In this document: positions 23,608-30,092 of the stretch, in pieces
How positions within the stretch are numbered: the first letter of the stretch is position 1
How the letters are laid out: every line of letters starts with the position of its first letter
Assembly: GCA_963552605.1 (NCBI GenBank)
Contig: CAUVKI010000023.1
Location: forward strand, 1-30,092
Source of the DNA: CAUVKI01 sp963552605
GTDB taxonomy: Bacteria; Bacillota; Clostridia; Tissierellales; Peptoniphilaceae
DNA: 30,092 bases
Direction: 5' to 3'
Made by a program: the position numbers and the translations under genes
The notes under the pieces: model-generated
The model's input: the letters and a program-made list of their open reading frames with translations, nothing else
The model's database searches: none
Told to the model about the DNA's origin: nothing

Positions 23608-23635
23608 TCATCGGTATTGAGAATAAATATCTTTA
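23608..23635 (-). promoter_or_regulatory. Sigma-D (sigma-28) promoter for flgM
   Basis: On the minus strand TAAA (23632-23635, inside the yvyF stop region) is followed after 16 bp by ACCGATGA (23608-23615). The known sigma-D consensus is TAAA-N14-16-GCCGATAT. The CCGAT core and spacing match. The start would be near 23601, giving a leader of about 16 bases. Confidence 0.65.
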
Positions 23636-24073
23636 GTTTTTGATACGCTTTTTAAGGCTTCCCCTCTGCATAAGACTTTCGTCGGACTTACCTTTATTGC
23701 GGTTTAACAAAGGTTTTACGGGCTCATCTTTTTTCAAAGATCTTGCCATATTTACGAGAGAATCGTTTATATTCCTTGAACAGCTCGAACAGTATCTTCC
23801 GCTTAGAATTCTCGTGCCGCATTTTTCGCAATAAATCTCTATTGCGCTTTTCTCGTCCATTTCCAACCTGCCGTCTCTTACGTAATTCATAATGGTTTCG
23901 CTGTCAACTCCGGTTTCGCTTTCCACCTCGCTTACGCTCGCCCCCGGATATTTACGCAAATATGCCTTGACCTTCTCAAACTCTTCTTCCATATTCTTTC
24001 GGCAGCTGCGGCAAAAGTTAAAGCCGTCATAGGTGTAAATCCTTCCGCAGCGTTTGCAGTTTCTTATATCCAT
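23633..24073 (-). CDS. yvyF: Flagellar operon protein YvyF (TIGR03826-type)
   Basis: 146 aa. Two small zinc-binding modules flank a helical HTH-like region: C6/C9 with C21/C24, then about 33-72 (YLRKYPGASVSEVESETGVDSETIMNYV), then C82/C85 with C95/C98. This is the layout of YvyF, a conserved but poorly characterised protein encoded between comFC and flgM in Bacillus and relatives. The HTH-like stretch suggests nucleic-acid or sigma/anti-sigma contact; that is inference. The C-terminal 40 residues are Lys-rich and disordered. The start has AAGGAGGAG. The flgM promoter overlaps its stop codon. Confidence 0.87.
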   Translation of the reverse strand: MDIRNCKRCGRIYTYDGFNFCRSCRKNMEEEFEKVKAYLRKYPGASVSEVESETGVDSETIMNYVRDGRLEMDEKSAIEIYCEKCGTRILSGRYCSSCSRNINDSLVNMARSLKKDEPVKPLLNRNKGKSDESLMQRGSLKKRIKN

Positions 24074-24105
24074 ATTTCTCCTCCTTGATTTTATAGAAAA
24101 ACGCT

Positions 24106-24738
24106 CTATGTTGCAGACACAAGCGCAAGTCCTAAAACAGTCTTCGGATTTTCACTCTCCAATACCGAAAACACCTCCGAAAGTGTTGCTCCCGTAGTTA
24201 TAACATCGTCCACCACCAACACTTCTTTGCCCTCAATCAATCCCTTTTCTCTTACGGAAAACGATTCTTTCAAGTTCTCTTTTCGTTCCTTCACCGTTGA
24301 AAGGCTTTGTCGCTTTGTAAGTTTTGTTTTCTTCAAAAGTTTCGGATAAAATTCCCACCCCAGAGATTTTGAAATCTCAGATGCTAAAAATCCGGTGTGA
24401 GAAAATCCGCGCAAAGCCTCGGTAAGTCCGTCTTGCGGTACGCACAATATTAAATCGGCTTTGATATTGAAATCTTGAATGCTCTCAATCAAAATCTCGG
24501 CAAAAGCTCGACCTATGTAAGTGTTTTTTCCGAATTTGTATTTATGGAGCTGTTCACGTATAAAGTTGTTATACTTGAGCGGATAAAACACCTTATGCCC
24601 CTCAACGATTCTTTCTTTCGTACAGTATTCAAGTCTTTCCTTGCAATTTTTGCATAAAAAATCGAGGGAGTCTCTTTCGCCCAAGCAAAAGAAACAACTC
24701 CTTCGATCCGGAAAAAATATATTTTTTATTGTCTCCAT
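24106..24738 (-). CDS. comFC: ComF family protein (ComFC-like phosphoribosyltransferase fold)
   Basis: 210 aa. An N-terminal zinc finger (C15/C18, C29/C32) is followed by a phosphoribosyltransferase domain whose PRPP loop is VLVVDDVITTGATLSE (173-188). ComFC is needed for DNA uptake and single-strand handling in natural competence; the exact substrate is unsettled. The upstream helicase comFA, usual in Bacillus, is absent from this window. The gene is first in a run that continues into yvyF and the flagellar genes. The ribosome site is weak: AAAGGTGAT lies about 12 bases from the ATG, but no better in-frame start exists. Confidence 0.9.
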   Translation of the reverse strand: METIKNIFFPDRRSCFFCLGERDSLDFLCKNCKERLEYCTKERIVEGHKVFYPLKYNNFIREQLHKYKFGKNTYIGRAFAEILIESIQDFNIKADLILCVPQDGLTEALRGFSHTGFLASEISKSLGWEFYPKLLKKTKLTKRQSLSTVKERKENLKESFSVREKGLIEGKEVLVVDDVITTGATLSEVFSVLESENPKTVLGLALVSAT

Positions 24739-24770
24739 TTTCGTTTATAAATCACCTTTCATAATATCTT

Positions 24771-24850
24771 ACAAAGATTTCATCTCTCAGCATTTTTTAA
24801 CGCTCAATTTTATTTGTTGTCAATAAACTTATGCAAGTAAAAATCTTTGT
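24771..24850. repeat. 10-bp inverted repeat in the EAL-comFC gap
   Basis: ACAAAGATTT (24771-24780) is the exact reverse complement of AAATCTTTGT (24841-24850), 60 bases apart, framing the candidate promoter. In RNA it would close a large loop; in DNA it could be a split operator. Confidence 0.45.
24795..24823 (-). promoter_or_regulatory. Candidate sigma-A promoter for comFC and the flagellar run
   Basis: Minus strand TTGACA (24818-24823), 17 bp, TTAAAA (24795-24800): perfect -35, poor -10. A second option is TATTAT (24761-24766) with CTGAGA 18 bp upstream. Either would serve comFC at 24738; the sequence does not decide. Confidence 0.4.
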
Positions 24851-24863
24851 TTGAATCGGACAT
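24810..24863 (-). CDS. Possible 17-residue micropeptide
   Basis: ATG at 24861-24863 follows AAGAGGAAAAA, a plausible ribosome site, and runs to TAA at 24810-24812: MSDSNKDFYLHKFIDNK. It starts 35 bases after the EAL gene ends and covers the -35 of the comFC promoter candidate. It could be a tail-end small protein of the EAL operon or chance. Confidence 0.25.
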   Translation of the reverse strand: MSDSNKDFYLHKFIDNK

Positions 24864-24897
24864 TTTTTCCTCTTTATCAAATATATCATAATCGAAA

Positions 24898-27357
24898 TTA
24901 ACTCTCAAAAATCTCCGCCCATTCTATTGCAGTTTGTATGTGATAGTTTTGAAAGTACTCATATCCGAGCTCGGACAAAAATTCAAACTGAAGCTTTGAC
25001 ATCACTCCCTCGGCAATTATTTTCACTCCATAGGTCTTACTGAAAGAGTATATAGCTTTGATTATGGCTTTATCCTTATCCGAAATCTTTGAAGCACTGC
25101 TTATGGTTTCCACGAAACTCTTATCAAGTCTCAGGACATCAAAACCCAAACCCTTAAGATAGGTGAGTGCGGAATATTGCACCCCGAACTTTTGTATGGT
25201 TATCTCAAAGCCCAAACCTCTAAGAGTCGCAAAAATTTCAGTGGCTTTCTTTTGATCCGCCATCGAGGTTGACTCGGAAACCATAAGATTTATCTTTCGG
25301 GTGTAGTTCTGACTGTATTCAAAAATCCCCTGAAGAAAATCCACAATATAGTTCCAGTAAAAAAGTTTTTTCGACAACGGCACATTTATCCTGAAATCAA
25401 AATCATATTCGGAGAGAAGGGAAGAAATTTTCTCCAATATAAATTTGTCGATTTCAGAAATGAAACCGCTTTTTTGAGCAAGATCGTCAAACTGTTCACG
25501 CCCCATTCTTCCGAACTTAGGGTGATACCATTCCACAACCGCATCTACGCTCTCTATTTTATAATTCTCTCCATCAATTTTGGTCACCGGGAGGAACTTG
25601 ACCTTAATTTCATCTCGCTCGATGGAAGTTGAAAGATCCTGAATGAGAGCGAAGTCCCTCTCAATCTGTTCCTGATAATCTTCACGATAGAATTCATATT
25701 TATTTTTTCCCTCGCTCTTTGCATTGCTTACTGCCAAATCCGCATTTGCCAAAAGCACTTCCGTCCGAGTGCCGTGCTCAGGATAGAGAGATATACCTAA
25801 GGAAATAGTCAGCGCAACATCTACTTTTTCCACAATAATCGAATTTAAAAGTCTTTGGACTTCTTCCGCAAGAGATTTTATTTCGTCCACATCTCTAAAA
25901 TTCTTGAAAATCAATAAAAATTCATCTGCGTCCGTTCTGGATGCGAGAATACTCTCATTTTCCAAAGTCTTTAACTTTTCCCCTACGGCTTTCAAAAGTG
26001 CGTCCCCAAAATCATATCCGAAAGCGTCGTTGTAGGTCTTAAAATCGTCTATGTCAAATAGGAATACTCCCAGAGAATCTTTTGAATTATTATTCAAAAA
26101 ATTTTCTATTTCCTTTTCAATACTCTGTTGGTTATATAATCCCGTCAAAGGGTCATATGCCTCATAGAAGATAATCTGAGACTCCAAGCTCATCTTTTTA
26201 AGTTTCTGAGTCTCCAACATTTCCTCTTTATTCCTAATCTTGATGTCCAATTGCGCAATATCTTCAACCAATTTTCGGCGTTTTTCAATTTCAGCCGTTC
26301 TCTCCCTCACCATAAAAGTTGAGTCTTCCAAAAAACACGCAGCCCCGATAAATTTTCCTCTTCTGCTTACATGCGGAAGTATCGAGAGTATAACCGACAC
26401 TTCATTTTTAAAGGACTCATCATAACTCAAAGTTTCTTCGTGAGAGAGTATCTCCTTTGAAAAGATTGATTCCGGAGAATTGGGAAAGATTGAAAGTATG
26501 CTGGTCTTTATTAAGTCCTCTCTCGTTTTGTCAAGCAAAAGACAGCAGGCATCATTCACATACACTATGGTATAGCTTTCGTCGTAGAGAATAAGTCCGC
26601 TGTGCATTGATTTTATAACGGAATTCATATACTCCCTCGGACTTTTGGGATATAGTCCGTATTTTCTGTGAACGGTTCCCAAGGTTATAAACATAAGGGG
26701 ATATATAAAGAGTTTCGAGAAATATAAAAGCGGAGGAAGCATTCTTAAAGTCACAAGAATTATATGCACCAGCACAAAAATATAATCAATACTCAAATAG
26801 AGCATTAATAGTGAGTAATTCTCCCTGAGATCTTCTTTTTTATCGAAGTTGACTATGACTTTATTTATCAGAGCAGAGAAAGTCAAAAAGATAGTAAAGT
26901 GAAAAAATTCAAACAGAAAAGCGTACTGAAAGAAAGATACCCCCTTGTTAAGAAAAAATATGCGCACAACACCGTGCAAAGTGGGACTTATTGCAACTAT
27001 GAATATGATTAACACATATACATAGCTTGTGTATAGAAATATCTTTCCGAACAATCTTAGAATTTTACTTTGATCCAAACACTCATCAGTCAAACTCAAA
27101 ATGAGCGCAAGCAGTGATGAATTTGCCGCAACGAAACACGCATGAACCGCCAGTAAGGCTCTTATGTGTCCCACGGAATTTATCCAATAGTTATAGTGAG
27201 TAAAAATCAACACTCCGCAAAGTGACACAAAAAATGCGGCTTGCACAAATCCCACCTTCGATGTATTGCTCTTATCGTTCCAAAACGCCCCTATTCCCAA
27301 CATAGCGGAGAATATAGCTGTTCCCAAATAGAAGGAAAGCAACAGATCTTGATTCAT
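24898..27357 (-). CDS. Membrane PAS-GGDEF-EAL protein with both catalytic domains degenerate
   Basis: 819 aa: seven to eight membrane helices (about 8-230, similar to the HisKA_7TM type), PAS (about 240-350), coiled coil (350-395), GGDEF (398-560) and EAL (570-815). The GGDEF motif is DADEF (476-480), with the needed second glycine lost. In the EAL domain the motif reads DAV (605-607), the FEITE-type first Glu is Met692, DDFG is QKFG (722-725) and AEGVE is AEGVM (782-786). These changes remove the metal ligands, so it is very probably not an active cyclase or phosphodiesterase; it may bind c-di-GMP, GTP or a partner. It follows its paralog by 12 bases and has GAGG before the ATG. Confidence 0.9.
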   Translation of the reverse strand: MNQDLLLSFYLGTAIFSAMLGIGAFWNDKSNTSKVGFVQAAFFVSLCGVLIFTHYNYWINSVGHIRALLAVHACFVAANSSLLALILSLTDECLDQSKILRLFGKIFLYTSYVYVLIIFIVAISPTLHGVVRIFFLNKGVSFFQYAFLFEFFHFTIFLTFSALINKVIVNFDKKEDLRENYSLLMLYLSIDYIFVLVHIILVTLRMLPPLLYFSKLFIYPLMFITLGTVHRKYGLYPKSPREYMNSVIKSMHSGLILYDESYTIVYVNDACCLLLDKTREDLIKTSILSIFPNSPESIFSKEILSHEETLSYDESFKNEVSVILSILPHVSRRGKFIGAACFLEDSTFMVRERTAEIEKRRKLVEDIAQLDIKIRNKEEMLETQKLKKMSLESQIIFYEAYDPLTGLYNQQSIEKEIENFLNNNSKDSLGVFLFDIDDFKTYNDAFGYDFGDALLKAVGEKLKTLENESILASRTDADEFLLIFKNFRDVDEIKSLAEEVQRLLNSIIVEKVDVALTISLGISLYPEHGTRTEVLLANADLAVSNAKSEGKNKYEFYREDYQEQIERDFALIQDLSTSIERDEIKVKFLPVTKIDGENYKIESVDAVVEWYHPKFGRMGREQFDDLAQKSGFISEIDKFILEKISSLLSEYDFDFRINVPLSKKLFYWNYIVDFLQGIFEYSQNYTRKINLMVSESTSMADQKKATEIFATLRGLGFEITIQKFGVQYSALTYLKGLGFDVLRLDKSFVETISSASKISDKDKAIIKAIYSFSKTYGVKIIAEGVMSKLQFEFLSELGYEYFQNYHIQTAIEWAEIFES

Positions 27358-27369
27358 ATTATCCTCTTT

Positions 27370-29922
27370 TTATAAGTATCCGTCGTGCGGATAGATTTTT
27401 TTCTCCAAAATTTCTTCAAATGACATAGGCTTATAGAAATGATAACCTTGAATGAGGTGGCAGCCCTCTTTATTTAGAAATTCAAGCTGATAGCCGTACT
27501 CCACACCCTCTGCAAGCACATCAATTTTTAAGTCCTTTGTAAGATTGATTATGGTTTGCAAAATCAGCTCGCTCTTTTTGTTGTTCTTTATCTCATCGTC
27601 AGTCAGCTCAACCCCCTCTTCAAGCGGTTTCGGAATTTCATCTACAAAAGCCTTGTCGATTTTCAGTTTGGTTACGGGAAGATTTTTCAGATAGGAGAGA
27701 GATGAATTTTCCTGACCGAAATCGTCTATTGAAACGGTAAATCCCATTTCCCGAATTTTTTTCAGGATACTTATTACGAAATTCACATCATCTATCAAGC
27801 CTCTTTCCGTAATCTCAAATTCCATATACTTCGCCTCTATTGAGTATTTCTTCAAGAGAAACTGAATTTTTGAAAGAAAGAGCGGATCTTTTAATTCCTT
27901 TGCGCAGAGATTTACGGCGATTTTAAAATTTTTCGCACCCACGGATAGAAGTTTTTCTATATACTCCGAAGTATATTCCATAACATTTCCGGTTATATCC
28001 TGCACACTTCCGGTTTTCTCGGCAAGGTCAATGAAAAAATACGGACTTAGAGGTCTTTCCTCGCCGGGTTTCTTCCAACGAACCAAAGCCTCATAGGAAG
28101 CTATTACCTTTTCTCCGTCCACATACTTAACCACCGGCTGTAAAAACGGCATAAATTCTTTCCTGCGAGTTCCCTCTCGTATCTCCATATCCAAGCGTCT
28201 TTCCTCAATAATTTTCTGCTGAAGTTCATCACTGAATGTCACAAGACTTAAGTTGTCCTCCTCCGCTTTGTGCATAGCGATTTCCGAGAAGGCTACCAGT
28301 TCCTTTGCAATTTTTCCGTGTTCGGGATAGAGAGAAAGTCCCGCATTTGAATTAACGCTCACTTCAAGCGAGTCTATTATCTTATACTTTTCAATATCCG
28401 CTTGAAGTTTTTCAATCTTTTCCGATAAATCGTCGATTGAAAGGAAATTAACCACCACAATGTAGAAGGTATCGGAGTTTGCACGGCTTATTAAATCGGT
28501 TTCTGAAAGCGATCCCCTAATTCCTCCGGAAATGTTTTTTACAAGTTTATTTACAAACCTGTGTCCCTTCGTGTCCACAAAGCTCTTATAATCGCGAATT
28601 TTCAAAGTGATAATCCCCAACACTTTGATTTTGTTTTCTATAAGCTCTGCAAGTTTCCTGTCAAATGATTCTTTTTTCAAAGCCCCCGTAAGAAAATCCA
28701 TATCCTTGGAAACTGAAAAATTTTTTTGAAGTGTGTTGAAATAAGCTGTTTCACGAGAAAGTTTTTCTTCAAGGTCTTTGTTTCTATGGCTGTTTTTCTC
28801 AAAAAACTCCGAGAGTTCTTTGATTGAGGTTTGAAGTTCCACCTTATCCTTTGAATATGCCGTAATATCTCTCATAAGAAAGATTGAGCCCTCATATTGA
28901 AAAGTGTGGCTGTAATTTGTGGAATTGGTGATGTATAAGTAGCGGATCGAACCTCCCTCGGGCGAAAGGCGAATATTTTTTGAAAAGTCCACATACAACT
29001 CATCTCTTTCTATTTGATCTGTACCATACTCTCCTCCGGTATAATTTAACATTCGCAATATGCTCTTTCCAAGCAAGGACTCGGAGGAGGATTTTGCGAA
29101 AGTTTGAGGGTCTAATTTATTTTTCTTCACAAAAAAACTGTTGAAAGTTCTGTTGGAATATATCATATTAAAATCTCTGTCGGAAATTACTATTGCCTGC
29201 TCCGTCTTATCGAATATCTCAAATAATTTGTAAGACGGTTTCCTAAGAAGAAAAGCAAGGTTCCCTATCCTTAAGAGCTCAAGCATTGCAAGCTGTTGAC
29301 ACACAAAAACCCCGAGCATGGAGAGGTGTTCCGAAAGATAAATAATGGCAAAAATATGTACTGAAACCATTGCCACAAACAAAAAGCAAAACATAACAGA
29401 AAGCTTCATAAGATATTTGGTTTTTGCACTGTGCAAGGCTTTAAACATAAGAAAAAGTATTATGGCAAAATAAAAAACCAAGTATATTAGATTCATTCCG
29501 TCTATAAACCAATTCCCCGTAAGCTCCAAAGTGTAGTCTTCTTTCGTGAAAAGTTTTGAGGTGTGAAATACATTGAAGTGAAGAAAGTTAAGTACGGAAT
29601 AAAGTGCCGCAAGAAATAAAATTTTTATGTTCGTATGAGTTCTTAAAAACTTAGGTCTTTCCTCCAAAAAAGCCATAAGGCAAAGACTCAAAAGAGGATA
29701 AAACCACAGGAGAAAAAAATGGTACATCGAAACCAAAATATGTATGGTGTGTACATCTTTGAAAAAGGGAATTAAAAAATGGCACGCCGAATAAATGGAT
29801 AAAGCCGATGTAGCCGCAAGATGATAACGGTTAAAGTCCGATCTGTTGGAAGAAAAACTCGAATAGCCCGCACTCAAGGGAATAATTGAAATAAAAAAAA
29901 CCGCCAAAACACCCCAAACCAT
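27370..29922 (-). CDS. Membrane PAS-GGDEF-EAL c-di-GMP phosphodiesterase (probable)
   Basis: 850 aa with the same plan as its neighbour: N-terminal membrane helices (to about 230), PAS (235-355), coiled coil (355-405), GGDEF (405-565) and EAL (575-835). The GGDEF motif is NSDTF (482-486), so cyclase activity is unlikely. The EAL domain is intact: EAL 611-613, N671, FEITE with E703 and E706, DDFG 733-736, K754 with D756, and AEGVE 804-808. It should hydrolyse c-di-GMP, possibly with GTP sensing by the dead GGDEF. An unusual acidic insert (about 766-784, EEGVELTDDEIKNNK) follows the KID motif. The start is ATG 29922, 6 bases after GGAGGTG; a TTG five codons earlier overlaps the ribosome site. 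Confidence 0.92.
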   Translation of the reverse strand: MVWGVLAVFFISIIPLSAGYSSFSSNRSDFNRYHLAATSALSIYSACHFLIPFFKDVHTIHILVSMYHFFLLWFYPLLSLCLMAFLEERPKFLRTHTNIKILFLAALYSVLNFLHFNVFHTSKLFTKEDYTLELTGNWFIDGMNLIYLVFYFAIILFLMFKALHSAKTKYLMKLSVMFCFLFVAMVSVHIFAIIYLSEHLSMLGVFVCQQLAMLELLRIGNLAFLLRKPSYKLFEIFDKTEQAIVISDRDFNMIYSNRTFNSFFVKKNKLDPQTFAKSSSESLLGKSILRMLNYTGGEYGTDQIERDELYVDFSKNIRLSPEGGSIRYLYITNSTNYSHTFQYEGSIFLMRDITAYSKDKVELQTSIKELSEFFEKNSHRNKDLEEKLSRETAYFNTLQKNFSVSKDMDFLTGALKKESFDRKLAELIENKIKVLGIITLKIRDYKSFVDTKGHRFVNKLVKNISGGIRGSLSETDLISRANSDTFYIVVVNFLSIDDLSEKIEKLQADIEKYKIIDSLEVSVNSNAGLSLYPEHGKIAKELVAFSEIAMHKAEEDNLSLVTFSDELQQKIIEERRLDMEIREGTRRKEFMPFLQPVVKYVDGEKVIASYEALVRWKKPGEERPLSPYFFIDLAEKTGSVQDITGNVMEYTSEYIEKLLSVGAKNFKIAVNLCAKELKDPLFLSKIQFLLKKYSIEAKYMEFEITERGLIDDVNFVISILKKIREMGFTVSIDDFGQENSSLSYLKNLPVTKLKIDKAFVDEIPKPLEEGVELTDDEIKNNKKSELILQTIINLTKDLKIDVLAEGVEYGYQLEFLNKEGCHLIQGYHFYKPMSFEEILEKKIYPHDGYL

Positions 29923-29948
29923 TTTCTTCACCTCCAATATCTCTAAGA

Positions 29949-29977
29949 ATTATACTTGTATCTATCCCGTGTGTCAA
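29949..29977 (-). promoter_or_regulatory. Consensus sigma-A promoter of the EAL pair
   Basis: Minus strand TTGACA (29972-29977), exactly 17 bp, TATAAT (29949-29954): perfect consensus in both boxes. The predicted start is near 29942, giving a leader of about 20 bases. Confidence 0.92.
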
Positions 29978-30040
29978 TTTTGCAAATATTTTTTATATGG
30001 AACTTCTTCGGTATAGTGTTGCCACTCAAAATCCTCAAAA

Positions 30041-30068
30041 AAAAACAGCACTAGGCTGTTTTTCTTAA
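30041..30068 (-). terminator. Terminator of a gene beyond the right edge
   Basis: AAAAACAGC (30041-30049) pairs with GCTGTTTTT (30055-30063) around a 5-base loop, with a run of nine T on the minus strand. It probably ends a minus-strand gene that enters from the right. In one frame that gene would stop at TAA (30065-30067), directly before the stem; in another at TAG inside the loop. Too little is left to identify it. Confidence 0.7.
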
Positions 30069-30092
30069 AATGACGCTTTCAACTCCATTATC

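Noticed and set aside
1..30092. CRISPR arrays, tRNA or rRNA genes, transposases, phage attachment sites
   Set aside because: No regularly spaced repeats, no RNA-gene signatures, and no transposase or integrase frames were seen on either strand.

Overview
The window reads as chromosomal DNA from a motile, low-to-moderate G+C Firmicute of the Clostridia type. The evidence is strong AGGAGG-like ribosome sites, dense same-strand operons with ATGA, GTGA and TGATG overlaps, and two classic Gram-positive blocks: rpsO-pnp-...-ftsK-rimO-pgsA-recA, and comFC-yvyF-flgM-flgN-flgK-flgL-fliW-csrA. Genus cannot be assigned from the sequence alone. No rRNA, tRNA, insertion sequence, prophage or CRISPR array is visible.

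Nearly everything lies on the minus strand, so operons read from right to left. (1) 27370-29922 and 24898-27357 are two paralogous membrane proteins with PAS, GGDEF and EAL domains, driven by a near-perfect sigma-A promoter. One keeps an intact EAL site; the other is degenerate in both domains. (2) 24738-17460 is the late-flagellar block: comFC, yvyF, flgM behind its own sigma-D-like promoter, flgN, two tandem flgK-like genes, an enlarged flgL, fliW and csrA. (3) 16576-17417 is a short plus-strand unit encoding a lipoprotein and a membrane-anchored protein. It ends at a shared terminator convergent with csrA. (4) 16291-1554 is one long housekeeping and repair run: rpsO, pnp, uppP, ftsK, rimO, pgsA, recA, an SbcD/Mre11-like nuclease, a Rad50/SbcC-like ATPase split over three reading frames, a zinc-ribbon membrane protein, a TPM-domain protein, holA and csaA. 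(5) 1491-123 holds two unrecognised envelope genes with their own control sequences.

Functionally, the left operon joins translation and RNA decay (rpsO, pnp), envelope lipid metabolism (uppP, pgsA), chromosome segregation (ftsK) and recombination or repair (recA with a nuclease-ATPase set, holA). The flagellar operon carries the checkpoint parts: FlgM (anti-sigma-28), FlgN (junction-protein chaperone) and FliW/CsrA (flagellin translation switch). The EAL pair plausibly links this to c-di-GMP.

The points most worth a second look are the three-piece Rad50-like ATPase next to recA, an FtsK/SpoIIIE that lacks the C-terminal gamma domain, the sigma-D promoter of flgM with a CsrA-site-like hairpin over its ribosome site, the large repeat-bearing insert in FlgL, and a helically phased direct repeat upstream of the extended -10 promoter near the left end.
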